From assembly GCF_021531475.1 (NCBI RefSeq), contig NZ_JADYTX010000002.1, positions 16,719 through 80,718 on the forward strand: DNA of 64,000 nt. The letters run 5' to 3'. Both the position numbers and the translations under genes were made by a program. This stretch comes from Fusobacterium perfoetens. GTDB lineage: Bacteria > Fusobacteriota > Fusobacteriia > Fusobacteriales > Fusobacteriaceae. This document shows positions 1-8,839 of this stretch, one piece after another (positions within the stretch are counted from its first letter, which is position 1; every line of letters starts with the position of its first letter). Below the pieces are notes generated by a model, which was not told the DNA's origin, searched no databases, and saw nothing but the letters and a program-made list of their open reading frames with translations.

Positions 1-23
1 ACATCATTGAAGATGAAGACGCA

Positions 24-902
24 ATGTACCTATACACTGAAAAAATGAGAAACAGAATCTTTGGTGTTCCTCTAAATCTTGGAGCAGATAGATCTGGTAT
101 TGAGTTCGGTATTGATGTATTATACGAAAACTTCTCAGATACTTTCGGTGAAATAGAAATGATAGACGTTGATAAACAAAGAGAAGACTTCAACGTTCCT
201 ATGATGAAATATAAAAATACTATCCTTAACACTTGTGAAAAAATAGCTAAAATGGTAGATGAAGCTGTTGAAGATGGATACAGACCAATAACAATTGGAG
301 GAGACCACTCAATAGCTCTTGGAACTATCTCTGGAGTAGCAAAATCTAATCCAAATCTTGGAGTTGTGTGGATTGACGCTCATGCTGATATGAACACAGA
401 AGAAACTACAATCAGTGGAAATATCCACGGAATGCCACTTGCTTTCTTACAAGGTGAGGGAGATACAGATATGGTTAACTGTTATTTTGAGGGAGCTAAA
501 ATAAAACCTGAAAATGTAGTTATCCTTGGAGCTAGAGATATAGACGTTAGAGAATATGACGTTATCGAAAAACTTGGAGTAAAAGTTATACCTTATGACG
601 ATGTAATGCGTCAAGGAATAGAAGCTGTACTTGAAGAAATCGGAGATTACTTAAAAGTTTCTGATATCCATATAAGTTTTGACGTAGATTCATTAAATCC
701 AAAATTTGCTCCTGGTGTAAGTACTCCAGTTAAAAATGGATTTGACGAAGAAGATATCTTCAAAACATTCAAATATTTATTCAAAAACTACTTCATAACA
801 TCTGTTGATATAGTTGAATATAACCCAGTTTATGATAAGAGTTTAAAAACAGCTGCAATAGTTAGAGATATTACAGAATATATGATCAATCCAATATATT
901 AA
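24..902 (+). CDS. rocF: Arginase (ureohydrolase family), possibly 5'-truncated by window edge
   Basis: Likely hydrolyses L-arginine to ornithine and urea with a binuclear Mn centre in the cytoplasm. The family signatures are all present: GGDHS near residue 92, DAHAD near 118, SGNIHGMPLA soon after, and SFDVDSLNP near 220. The SGNIHGMP segment favours arginase over agmatinase. The frame is open all the way to base 1, and neither ATG at 24 nor the one at 45 (MRNRIFGVP, where most arginases would begin) has a Shine-Dalgarno sequence, so coding may begin upstream of the window. A strong terminator follows at 911-941. Agmatinase remains a weaker alternative. Confidence 0.82.
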   Translation: MYLYTEKMRNRIFGVPLNLGADRSGIEFGIDVLYENFSDTFGEIEMIDVDKQREDFNVPMMKYKNTILNTCEKIAKMVDEAVEDGYRPITIGGDHSIALGTISGVAKSNPNLGVVWIDAHADMNTEETTISGNIHGMPLAFLQGEGDTDMVNCYFEGAKIKPENVVILGARDIDVREYDVIEKLGVKVIPYDDVMRQGIEAVLEEIGDYLKVSDIHISFDVDSLNPKFAPGVSTPVKNGFDEEDIFKTFKYLFKNYFITSVDIVEYNPVYDKSLKTAAIVRDITEYMINPIY

Positions 903-910
903 TAAAAAAT

Positions 911-941
911 ATGTACCTAGTTTTCTAGGTACATTTTTTTT
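911..941 (+). terminator. Intrinsic terminator after arginase
   Basis: A perfect 10-bp stem (ATGTACCTAG / CTAGGTACAT) with a TTTT loop is followed by a run of eight T. It lies 9 nt after the arginase stop and also sits between convergent genes. Confidence 0.9.
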
Positions 942-953
942 GTATTATATTTT

Positions 954-2057
954 TTATAATTCTATCAAACCATAAAATTTATTTTTAGTAAAGATATAGA
1001 TTATATTATAGTTGATAGGATTAAATTTTAATTGAATCTGTATTCCCTCAAGGTCTTCTAGTATATTAGATTTAAAAATATTGTTTTTAAGTCTAAAACT
1101 AGAGGCTGAAACTTTTCTTGTGGTTGTTTGTAAGAAAATATCAAGCTCTCTTAAGAAATTTTTATTTTCTATAAGACTTGGTTCAAACTTAAAATTAAGC
1201 TCTGGATTATCAAGATAAAGATACTGGTCTAAAAAATTTATAAGCTCCTCTTTTTCAAATATTTTATCCTTATCAAAAAATATTTTATTTAAGTCATCAT
1301 TTAAAAGAGAAATAAACTTTTGAAGATTTTTATCAGAGTTTGTATAGTTAGAGATTTTTATATTTACATTGTCAAAAATCTCTTTAAATAGACTTTTATT
1401 TATTATATTTTCTGAATCAATAAGTATCTCTTTTGGTTTTGTAGGTCGATTTTGAAAAATAGAATTTTTTAGAATACTTTCTCTGATGAAACCAAGTATA
1501 GAATAGATATTTGTTGGCTCAATATTTATTGTATAGTGGATAACTTTTAAGTTTACTAAATCGAAAAGTAGAAGAATTGTTGGAACTACTACCTTATCTC
1601 CTTGAACCAAAATAGATAGAGGAACTTCTATCACTGAAAAAATTTCATTGGATTTTTTTATTTTTTCTATATGATATGACATAGATTTTTTGAAAAACCC
1701 ATCAATATTATTTAAAATCCTGTAAAAAGTAGGATAACTTATGCTATAATTTTTTTCTTTTAAAAAACTTTGACAATTTTCATAGAGCTTTGATATATTT
1801 GATTCTTTCTCTTTTGAACAAAATTTTTTTATAAGAGATAAACCTTCTTCATCAACAGATTTAAAGGAGTTTTTATCTTCTCTTTCTTTTTTTTCTAGTC
1901 CAAACATACCATTTTCTTTGTATGATTTTATCCATCTTTTAAGGGTAGCATAGGATATACCAGTCTCTAATTCAATCTCTTTTAATTTTTTTTCTTTTTT
2001 TAAAAAAGGCTCAATTATTTTAAATCTTTTTATCTTTATTTCTTCATGAGAATCCAT
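954..2057 (-). CDS. Degenerate Mu/TnsB-type transposase homologue, probable DNA-binding regulator
   Basis: This 367-residue protein looks like a MuA/TnsB transposase in layout: an N-terminal helix-turn-helix (about 15-60, with TGISYATLKRWIKSYKENG), a second helical region (about 70-120), an integrase-like core (about 140-260) and a C-terminal beta-barrel segment (about 310-367, with RKVSASSFRLKNN and YIFTKNKFYG). The catalytic DDE triad appears broken. By eye, the first Asp aligns with Glu in VIEVPL, the second is kept in ILIDSEN, and the last Glu is Gln in NLQKF. The start is set by GGAGG 8 nt before ATG. No terminal repeats, partner ATPase or duplicated target site are visible, and the gene is divergent from ptsG. 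I infer a domesticated, non-transposing DNA-binding protein; an inactive transposon remnant is the alternative. Confidence 0.6.
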   Translation of the reverse strand: MDSHEEIKIKRFKIIEPFLKKEKKLKEIELETGISYATLKRWIKSYKENGMFGLEKKEREDKNSFKSVDEEGLSLIKKFCSKEKESNISKLYENCQSFLKEKNYSISYPTFYRILNNIDGFFKKSMSYHIEKIKKSNEIFSVIEVPLSILVQGDKVVVPTILLLFDLVNLKVIHYTINIEPTNIYSILGFIRESILKNSIFQNRPTKPKEILIDSENIINKSLFKEIFDNVNIKISNYTNSDKNLQKFISLLNDDLNKIFFDKDKIFEKEELINFLDQYLYLDNPELNFKFEPSLIENKNFLRELDIFLQTTTRKVSASSFRLKNNIFKSNILEDLEGIQIQLKFNPINYNIIYIFTKNKFYGLIEL

Positions 2058-2135
2058 ATAGAACCTCCATTTTATGCTAGAATTAAATGTACAATAATAT
2101 GATACACTATTATTTTATAAAAATCAAATAAAAAA

Positions 2136-2169
2136 TTTTTCTAAAAAAAGGCTCATTTTTTTAGAAAAA
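2136..2169. promoter_or_regulatory. Perfect 14-bp inverted repeat in divergent promoter region
   Basis: TTTTTCTAAAAAAA and its exact reverse complement flank a 6-nt centre, GGCTCA. It lies just upstream of the probable ptsG promoter, between ptsG and the divergent transposase-like gene, where no transcript needs terminating. This makes an operator more likely than a terminator. Confidence 0.5.
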
Positions 2170-2173
2170 AACT

Positions 2174-2203
2174 TTGACTTTTTCTGACTGATATGATAAT
2201 ATT
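2174..2203 (+). promoter_or_regulatory. Probable ptsG promoter
   Basis: TTGACT at 2174-2179 is followed by TAATAT at 2198-2203 (18-nt spacer); the overlapping GATAAT at 15 nt is an alternative. It gives a 5' leader of about 120 nt. Confidence 0.5.
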
Positions 2204-2303
2204 ATTTCATACAAATAATAAAACAAAAAAGACAAAAAAAGTATTGTTTATACCTATATATCTCGAGAAAATATTTTTTTGTCAAAAAATTAAAAAGGAG
2301 GAT

Positions 2304-2321
2304 ATGTGAAATTTTTCACAT
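2304..2321 (+). promoter_or_regulatory. CRP-like palindrome / hairpin between Shine-Dalgarno and ptsG start
   Basis: ATGTGAAATTTTTCACAT is a perfect palindrome matching the CRP-family core TGTGA-N6-TCACA. It lies between AAGGAGG (2295-2301) and the ptsG ATG at 2332, which has its own weaker GAGGA. As RNA it could form an 8-bp hairpin. It may be a DNA operator, an RNA element, or both. Confidence 0.45.
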
Positions 2322-2331
2322 AAATGAGGAA

Positions 2332-3816
2332 ATGAAAGCATTTGCAGAGATTCAAAAAGTAGGAAAAGCTTTGATGACTCCAGTTGCAATTTTACCAGCA
2401 GCAGGATTATTTCTAGCTTTTGGAAACAAATTGGGGATACCTTTAATGGAACAAGCAGGAAATATTATTTTTGCAAACTTACCTCTTTTATTTGCAATAG
2501 GGGCAGCTATTGGTTTAGTAGGAGGAGACGGAGTTGCAGGACTATCAGCTGTAATAGCAATACTTGTTATGAATACAACGATGGGAATTGTTTCTAATGC
2601 CGCAGCAGAAGTTGCAGCAAATAATACAGCTTACGCTATGGTAATGGGAATACCAACATTACAAACAGGAGTTTTTGGAGGATTAATAGCAGGGGTTATA
2701 GCAGCTATCTGTTATAAAAAATTCTATAAAACAGAACTTCCTCCATTTTTAGGATTTTTCGCTGGAAAAAGATTAGTTCCAATTGTTACAGCAGTTTTAG
2801 CATTTTTAGTTGGACTTGCTATGCCAGTTATCTGGATTCCTTTCCAAATGGGACTAGAAAAATTAAGTTTCTTAGCTAATGAAACTAATACAAATATCTC
2901 TACTTTCCTTTTTGGAGTAACTGAAAGAGCTTTAATACCATTAGGATTACATCATATATTCTATTCTCCATTCTGGTATCAATTTGGTGAATATGTAAAT
3001 AATGCTGGGGAAATAGTAAAAGGTGACCAAACAATATGGTTTGCAATGTTAAAAGATGGAGTAACTAATTTTTCAAGTGCTACATATCAAGGAGCTGGAA
3101 AATTCTTAACTGGAAAATATCCATTTATGATGTTTGGGTTACCAGCAGCAGCTTTAGCAATGTACCACGAAGCAAAACCATCTAAGAAAAAAATAGCAGG
3201 GGGGATTTTACTTTCAGCAGCTTTAACATCTTTCTTAACTGGAATTACTGAACCATTAGAGTTTTCATTCCTTTTTGTAGCTCCAGTTTTATACGCAGTA
3301 CATTGTATCTTTGCAGGTTTATCTTTTATGTTGATGAACTTATTCGGTGTTAGAATAGGAATGACATTCTCAGGAGGATTAATTGACTACCTAGCTTTTG
3401 GAGTTTTACCTGGTACAAGTGGATTTGAAAATCACTGGTATATGGTAATAGTAGTTGGACTTGGTCTAGCAGTTATCTATTATTTTGGATTTAGGTTTGC
3501 AATCAGAAAATTTAATCTTATGACTCCGGGAAGAGAGGAAGACACTGCAGAAGAAACAACAGAAAAAGTTGGAGAGAAAGAACTTGTTGTTGGAGTTTTA
3601 AATGCGTTAGGTGGAAAAGAAAACCTAGTATCTTTGGATGCTTGTATAACAAGACTTAGAGTAGAGGTAAAAGATACAACTAAGGTAGAGGACAAAGAGT
3701 TAAAAAAATTAGGAGCTTCTGGAGTATTGAAAGTTGGAAAAAATGGAGTTCAAGCAATATTTGGTGCAAAAGCTCAATTTATCTGTAATGATTTGAAAAA
3801 ATTAACAGGAATATAA
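2332..3816 (+). CDS. ptsG: PTS glucose-type transporter subunit IIBC
   Basis: Inner-membrane sugar permease that imports and phosphorylates glucose (or a close analogue) using phosphate relayed from HPr through a separate IIA protein. Residues 1-400 form the multi-helix IIC domain, with the family signatures [22 protein letters not shown] and [19 protein letters not shown]. Residues 415-494 form IIB, with the phosphorylated cysteine in [10 protein letters not shown] near 439. The match with E. coli PtsG is close through both domains and closer than with NagE. No IIA domain is fused and no IIA gene is nearby. A long leader with a palindrome precedes the start. Confidence 0.88.
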   Translation: MKAFAEIQKVGKALMTPVAILPAAGLFLAFGNKLGIPLMEQAGNIIFANLPLLFAIGAAIGLVGGDGVAGLSAVIAILVMNTTMGIVSNAAAEVAANNTAYAMVMGIPTLQTGVFGGLIAGVIAAICYKKFYKTELPPFLGFFAGKRLVPIVTAVLAFLVGLAMPVIWIPFQMGLEKLSFLANETNTNISTFLFGVTERALIPLGLHHIFYSPFWYQFGEYVNNAGEIVKGDQTIWFAMLKDGVTNFSSATYQGAGKFLTGKYPFMMFGLPAAALAMYHEAKPSKKKIAGGILLSAALTSFLTGITEPLEFSFLFVAPVLYAVHCIFAGLSFMLMNLFGVRIGMTFSGGLIDYLAFGVLPGTSGFENHWYMVIVVGLGLAVIYYFGFRFAIRKFNLMTPGREEDTAEETTEKVGEKELVVGVLNALGGKENLVSLDACITRLRVEVKDTTKVEDKELKKLGASGVLKVGKNGVQAIFGAKAQFICNDLKKLTGI

Positions 3817-3854
3817 AAATAAAGAAATCACAATACAATCTATTTTAAAAATAA

Positions 3855-3896
3855 ATTACACCCTCTAGTTTAGTTATCTAAGTTAGAGGGTGTAAT
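3855..3896. terminator. Bidirectional terminator between ptsG and the flavin reductase gene
   Basis: A 13-bp perfect stem (ATTACACCCTCTA / TAGAGGGTGTAAT) lies between convergent genes. Confidence 0.8.
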
Positions 3897-3937
3897 AATT
3901 TAATATATTAGTTATCTTTGTATTTGAGAAAATTTAA

Positions 3938-4468
3938 TTAGTCTTTTACAAGAATTTTTTCTATTTCAGCTATATAGATAAGATGGTATCCCCCACCTTC
4001 TCCATTTGCATTATTTTCTCCACCGTACCATTTACCAGCAAATTCAGAATCCATAAAATCTTCTGGTCTAAGAGGAGTAGTACATAATTTTCTACAAGTA
4101 AAGCTCATTCTTGCTTCTTCAAAGTAAGGTGTTTCTCCATCATGAAGTACAGTAAATCCGCATTTTGCTATTTTGTCTTCAGTTCTTCCTGAAACTACTC
4201 CACAATATGCAAGTTGTTTTTTGAAAGATGGATCAAAAACAGTTAATGAAAATGTATCTGAAGCTTCTAAAAATTCGTGAGTGTATCTTTCAGGACGAAC
4301 AGCTACAAAAACAACGTCCTTTTTCCACATTACTCCAAATCCTCCCCAACCAACTGTCATTGTATTTACTTTTCCTTCTTTTTCTGCTGTCATTAAAAAC
4401 CAATCTTTTGCAAAAAGATTAAAAGTATTTTCCTTTAATTCATTAGGTTTAATTTCGTGAAATGCCAT
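3938..4468 (-). CDS. Flavin reductase-like domain protein
   Basis: A 176-residue cytoplasmic protein of the FMN-binding flavin reductase-like family, which usually reduces flavin with NAD(P)H or binds FMN in small redox systems. The N-terminal KDWFLMTAEKEGKVNTMTVGWG segment is the typical entry to the fold, followed by FVAVRPERYTHEFL and SLTVFDPSFKKQLAYCG. The start has GGGAGGA 8 nt upstream. It is the second gene of an apparent operon after the opine-dehydrogenase-like gene (15 nt apart). The substrate is unknown. Confidence 0.8.
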   Translation of the reverse strand: MAFHEIKPNELKENTFNLFAKDWFLMTAEKEGKVNTMTVGWGGFGVMWKKDVVFVAVRPERYTHEFLEASDTFSLTVFDPSFKKQLAYCGVVSGRTEDKIAKCGFTVLHDGETPYFEEARMSFTCRKLCTTPLRPEDFMDSEFAGKWYGGENNANGEGGGYHLIYIAEIEKILVKD

Positions 4469-4483
4469 AATTTTCCTCCCTTT

Positions 4484-5569
4484 TTATTCCCCGTCATATA
4501 AATAATTTTTTAATTGTTCAATGCTCATTCCAGCAATTCCTAACTCTTCTGCAGTTCTTCCTGTCTTACGACAATCTTGTCCCATAGCAATACTTCCTAT
4601 AGTGATGAAAGAATCCATTATAGGAGTTTCAACTCCAACTAATTTACCGATAACAGACCAACCAACTAAACCAAATGGAATATCTTCTGTAAAGTATCTA
4701 TTAGTTAATCCATCAGGACCTTTAATTTTTCCAAATTGTTCATTTTTTGTAATAGCTTCATAAATATTTGTTTTTACACTTCCTGAAGAACCAAGAGCAT
4801 CTACAACAGATATAGCTTTATATCCTAATTTTTTTATAATGTTCATTCTTTCTTCATCTAAAGCTTCTGTTACTTTTCCTACACAAGGAGTAATTCCTTC
4901 TTTATAGAACCAAAATTCTCCTTTCATAAGTTCTATTCTTCCAGCATTCATTATACAACCAGGAACGTGAACAACTGGATTTAAAGTAAATAATCCACTT
5001 TCTATTACACTTTCACTTGCTGATACTGGATAGAATTTCTTTAATTCTTCTATAACTTCTGCTGTTTTTTTAGCAGGCATAACTCCTGTTTTTAAAGGAG
5101 AATGTACTCCCATTACCATTGATTCTCCAGGACCCATAAGTCTTGTATCATATGGTAAAGTATATGACTCAGCAAAAGCCACATCTTTTTTAATTCCTTT
5201 CTTTTTCATTTTATTCCAGAAAATAAGAGAACCAAATGTTCCTGCAAGAATTAAAATTATTTGTCCATCTTCTAAATGGTCAACAAGAAGATCTGCATAA
5301 TAACTGTGACCAAATGCTGGAACAGCTATAACAATATATTTTACACCTTTTACAGCTTCAGAAATATCAGTAGTAACCATTGCAAGATTTCCTACTCCCT
5401 CTCCTAAAACACCGTGTTGTATTATTTGCTTAGTTTCGAAAACTTTTTGCATTTTTCCAGCAAATTTTTCGTCTTCAAACATACGCACTTCAAAGCCTCT
5501 TCTTGCAAAATCCGCTGCGGCTGCGTGAGCACCATTTCCTCCTCCTAAAACTGCTACTAATTCACCCAT
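4484..5569 (-). CDS. NAD/NADP octopine/nopaline dehydrogenase-family protein
   Basis: Probable NAD(P)-dependent opine-type dehydrogenase of 361 residues, joining or cleaving a C-N bond between an amino acid and a 2-oxo acid. An N-terminal Rossmann fold with VLGGGNGAHAAAADFARRG (residues 6-24) is followed by an alpha-helical opine dehydrogenase domain from about 180 (HVPGCIMNAGRIE). An upstream in-frame ATG would add 19 residues, but AAAGGGGTGA sits correctly before the ATG at 5569, and the GxGxxG motif then starts close to the N-terminus as usual. Transcribed with the flavin reductase gene and divergently from a LysR regulator. Which opine is handled cannot be told. Confidence 0.8.
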   Translation of the reverse strand: MGELVAVLGGGNGAHAAAADFARRGFEVRMFEDEKFAGKMQKVFETKQIIQHGVLGEGVGNLAMVTTDISEAVKGVKYIVIAVPAFGHSYYADLLVDHLEDGQIILILAGTFGSLIFWNKMKKKGIKKDVAFAESYTLPYDTRLMGPGESMVMGVHSPLKTGVMPAKKTAEVIEELKKFYPVSASESVIESGLFTLNPVVHVPGCIMNAGRIELMKGEFWFYKEGITPCVGKVTEALDEERMNIIKKLGYKAISVVDALGSSGSVKTNIYEAITKNEQFGKIKGPDGLTNRYFTEDIPFGLVGWSVIGKLVGVETPIMDSFITIGSIAMGQDCRKTGRTAEELGIAGMSIEQLKNYLYDGE

Positions 5570-5649
5570 TAAAATCACCCCTTTGTATAAATTTCTACAA
5601 AATTTTAACTTCTTATATTTTAGCATTGAAAAAATTATTTGTATAATCT

Positions 5650-5670
5650 ATAATCTATATATCAGATTAT
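5650..5670. promoter_or_regulatory. Likely LysR operator between divergent genes
   Basis: ATAATCT and AGATTAT flank a 7-nt centre, giving a T-N11-A type dyad. It lies in the 131-nt gap between the opine-dehydrogenase-like gene and the LysR gene, the usual position for control of both. Confidence 0.5.
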
Positions 5671-5700
5671 ATAATAAAAATATAAGGGCGAGGAATCAAG

Positions 5701-6642
5701 ATGAATATTCAATATTTAAAATACGTAGTCGAAGTGGATAAGATGGGCTCTATAAACAAGGCTGCAAAAAATCTTTATATGGGACAACCAAATTTAAGTG
5801 CTGCTATAAAAGAATTGGAAAAAGATTTAGGAATTTCTATTTTTTATAGAAGTAAAAAGGGAGTTTTTCCTACAAAAGAGGGGGAGAAATTTTTAGTTTA
5901 TGCTAAAAAAATAATTTCGGACATTAATCAATTGGAATCTTTATACACAGCAAATACAGACTCTACAATACGTTTTAGTATAGCTGCTTGTAGAGCTACT
6001 TATATTACAATGGCTGTTTCAAATTTTATAAACGATTTGAAAAATAAAAAAGAGATGACAGTTAATTTTAATGAAACTAACTCATTAAATGTTATTCACG
6101 AGGTAGCAAATGGAAATGCTGAAATAGGTATTATTCGTTGTCAAAATATTCACGAGAACTTTTTTGTTTCACTTTTAAAAAGTAAAAATCTTATTTTTGA
6201 ACCTCTATGGGAGTTTAAAATGCTTTTGACTTTTTCGGAAAATCACCCCTTGGCTTCAAAGAAAAAAATAAAAGCTGAAATGTTGAAAAAATACATAGAG
6301 ATTATTCAAGGGGATATAAAAATCCCTGTTGAAAAAAATAATAAAACTATAGATTCATACCAAACCTCTCCACAGAGCATAAGTGTCTATGATAGAGGTA
6401 GTCATATTAATCTTTTGGTAAATGTTAATGAAGCATTTATGTGGGTTCCGATACTTCCTGAAAATATCTTAAAAAGAAATCGTCTTACTCAGAGAGAGTG
6501 TACTGACTTACAAATCATAACAAAAGATATTCTTGTCTATTCAGCAGAAAGGAAGCAAAGTAACTATATTAAAAATTTTATTTCCTCTTTAAAAAAAGTT
6601 ATAAATAATATTCCTACTATAGATGAGGGATTTTTAATTTAA
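5701..6642 (+). CDS. LysR-family transcriptional regulator
   Basis: A 313-residue regulator with the LysR winged helix-turn-helix at residues 1-60 (MNIQYLKYVVEVDKMGSINKAAKNLYMGQPNLSAAIKELEKDLG region) and a two-lobed effector domain from about 90. GAGGAA precedes ATG. It is divergent from the opine-dehydrogenase/flavin-reductase pair, with a T-N11-A dyad in between, so it probably controls that pair and itself. The ligand is unknown. Confidence 0.85.
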   Translation: MNIQYLKYVVEVDKMGSINKAAKNLYMGQPNLSAAIKELEKDLGISIFYRSKKGVFPTKEGEKFLVYAKKIISDINQLESLYTANTDSTIRFSIAACRATYITMAVSNFINDLKNKKEMTVNFNETNSLNVIHEVANGNAEIGIIRCQNIHENFFVSLLKSKNLIFEPLWEFKMLLTFSENHPLASKKKIKAEMLKKYIEIIQGDIKIPVEKNNKTIDSYQTSPQSISVYDRGSHINLLVNVNEAFMWVPILPENILKRNRLTQRECTDLQIITKDILVYSAERKQSNYIKNFISSLKKVINNIPTIDEGFLI

Positions 6643-6788
6643 TTTATTTTGATTTTCTTTTGTAGAGAGAAGATAAAGAGTAAAAATCATATTAAATTAA
6701 TTAGTAAAAAAGATTTTTTTGTGCTATAATTTTTTTATAAAATTCTAACAAATATTAGGATTATAAAAAAGAATAAAGGAGGAAAAAA

Positions 6789-7277
6789 ATGAAAAAGATA
6801 CTTTTAGGTGCGTTTCTTTTAATATCTTCTGTTAATGCACTAGCTTTTGATGCACATTTTAGATTAGGAGCTATTACAAACTCTTCATCTTATAACAAAG
6901 AAAGTGGAAGTTTTGAAAATTATGCTCCAACATTTGGAGTTGAAGTAACACAAAGTTTTGCTTTGGCTGACTTAGGTGTTGGAATAGCATATAACAAAAG
7001 TATAGAAGATGTTGAAGTTGAAACTATACCAGTTTACGGACTTGCAAAATTTAACTTTTTCCCTCTTCTTCCAATACAACCATATGTAGTTGGAAAATTA
7101 GGAACAACTCTTTACAGTGATGACGATTATAGAGGAAAAGATGCTACAACATATTATGGAGCAGGAGTAGGAATGTATTTTCTAAATATGGAAGCAGAAC
7201 TCCTATACTCTAGAACAAAAGTAGAAGATGATGACTTAAATCAAGTTTCATTTGTAGTAGGATTTAGTATATTCTAA
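6789..7277 (+). CDS. Small outer-membrane beta-barrel protein
   Basis: A 162-residue exported protein with a signal peptide (residues 1-19, MKKILLGAFLLISSVNALA, cleavage before FDAHF). The rest alternates polar and hydrophobic residues in short strands (FGVEVTQSFALADLGVGIAY, AGVGMYFLNMEAELLY) and ends in VVGFSIF, a terminal aromatic typical of proteins inserted by BamA. This suggests an eight-stranded barrel of the OmpW/OmpA-like size class. GGAGG precedes the start. The function is unknown. Confidence 0.75.
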   Translation: MKKILLGAFLLISSVNALAFDAHFRLGAITNSSSYNKESGSFENYAPTFGVEVTQSFALADLGVGIAYNKSIEDVEVETIPVYGLAKFNFFPLLPIQPYVVGKLGTTLYSDDDYRGKDATTYYGAGVGMYFLNMEAELLYSRTKVEDDDLNQVSFVVGFSIF

Positions 7278-7303
7278 TAAAAAAATTAATAATCAAAAAA
7301 TGA

Positions 7304-7331
7304 GAAACCTCCCAAATATTTGGGAGGTTTC
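7304..7331. terminator. Terminator between convergent omp-like gene and gltS
   Basis: A perfect 28-nt palindrome (GAAACCTCCCAAAT and its complement). The T-run lies on the minus-strand side, so it best fits gltS, but it can serve both genes. Confidence 0.8.
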
Positions 7332-7364
7332 AAGTATATAGGGTATTGTAAGAAAATCTCTTAA

Positions 7365-8579
7365 TTATAGGTTACCACAGAAGTTTAAGAAGAAAGTGAT
7401 GATCGCAGCATTTGTAAAGTTACTGATAAGACCACCTATTACTGGTACAACGAAGAAAGCGATTTTTGAATATCCATATTTATCACAAACAGTTTTCATT
7501 GTTGCCATTGATACTGGTACAGCTCCTAAACCAAATCCTGTATGTCCTACTGCCATAACTGCTGCGTCGTAGTTCTTTCCAAGTAATCTGAAAGAGATAA
7601 ATGCAGCGAAAGTAACCATTAAAACAACTTGAGCTATTAATAATATTACCATAGGAATTGCAAGGTCAGCTAATTGCCATAATTTCATAGTCATTATTGA
7701 CATTGTAACGAACATTGCAAGAGAAATTTCTCCTAAAATATCTATAGATTCATATAAAGCCTCATCTTCACCGATACAAGTATCATATATGATTCTTATT
7801 AAAAGTCCACCAAGCATACATAAAACGTGGATAGGTAAGTTTACACCAGGTAAAACTTTTTTAAGGATAACAAGAAGTGTAGCTCCAAATCCACAAGCGA
7901 TAAACATTAGACAAGCACCTTTTAAACTTCTAGCTTTATTCATTATAAATTCTTTTTGGTTAGCTTTTTCCATTTCAGCTATCTCTTCAGCTGTAGCATT
8001 TCCTTTTAAACCATATTTTTGAACGATAGCATTTCCTAAAGGTCCACCAACGATACAACCAGAAATTAATCCAAATGTAGCAGCCGCAATAGCAACTTCA
8101 ACAGCTCCAGTAGCTCCCATTTGTTCAGCTATTGGGGCAAATGATGCAGCATTTCCGTGTCCACCAGTCATTGGGATAGAACCAGTCATAAGAGCGATTA
8201 AAGGTTTAACTCCTAAAACTTTTCCAAGACCAACTGCTAAAACGTTTTGTAAAAATGCAGTAACTGCAGCCAAGATAGTGAAGATAACTATTAGTTTTCC
8301 ACCTTTTTTAAGTAAGCTAAGTCCAGCAGCAGCTCCACTAGCAGCGAAGAATAAACAATAGAATAAAGTATTTGTAGTTTTACTATCAAATTTAAAATCC
8401 ACAATTCCGTTAACGTGTAATCCACAAGCTATAATTGCAAATAAAAGCCCCCCTACAACAGCTGATGGAATACAGTACTTTTTCAAAATAGGAAATTTAT
8501 TTCTTAAATAATCTCCTAACCAAATTAATAAAACTGTGAATGCAAGTGTTTGGAATATATCCAATTTAATCTCTAGCAT
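7365..8579 (-). CDS. gltS: Sodium/glutamate symporter
   Basis: A 404-residue inner-membrane carrier that imports glutamate with Na+. The N-terminus (LGDYLRNKFPILKKYCIPSAVVGGLL), the repeated pore loops containing GSIPMTGGHGNAASF near 135 and the C-terminal GHTGFGLGAVPVSMATM near 345 are characteristic of GltS. About ten membrane segments can be seen. GGGAGG precedes ATG at 8579. It is monocistronic, consistent with glutamate being a main fermentation substrate of fusobacteria. Confidence 0.93.
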   Translation of the reverse strand: MLEIKLDIFQTLAFTVLLIWLGDYLRNKFPILKKYCIPSAVVGGLLFAIIACGLHVNGIVDFKFDSKTTNTLFYCLFFAASGAAAGLSLLKKGGKLIVIFTILAAVTAFLQNVLAVGLGKVLGVKPLIALMTGSIPMTGGHGNAASFAPIAEQMGATGAVEVAIAAATFGLISGCIVGGPLGNAIVQKYGLKGNATAEEIAEMEKANQKEFIMNKARSLKGACLMFIACGFGATLLVILKKVLPGVNLPIHVLCMLGGLLIRIIYDTCIGEDEALYESIDILGEISLAMFVTMSIMTMKLWQLADLAIPMVILLIAQVVLMVTFAAFISFRLLGKNYDAAVMAVGHTGFGLGAVPVSMATMKTVCDKYGYSKIAFFVVPVIGGLISNFTNAAIITFFLNFCGNL

Positions 8580-8839
8580 ATAAAAACCTCCCTACAAAGT
8601 AAATAAAAACTATATAGAATATATAGCAATTTTTATACCAAATATTAAAAAAATTTATATCCTTAATATATAAGGGAAAAGAAAAAAATAAAAATAAAAA
8701 ATATATTAAAATAGGAAAAAAATTCCAAAAATAAAAAAATAAGATGGAAAATAATTCCTATATAAGTAATTTTTGCTAAGGAATGAAATCCGTGATATAA
8801 TGAAAAAGAGATTATATTTTTATGAAAGAGGATAAGTAG

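Noticed and set aside
954..2057. Active insertion sequence
   Set aside because: No terminal inverted repeats or target duplication could be found, and the catalytic residues look lost.
2304..2309. Minimal ATG-TGA upstream frame in the ptsG leader
   Set aside because: The Shine-Dalgarno is only 2 nt from this ATG, and the bases are fully explained by the palindrome.
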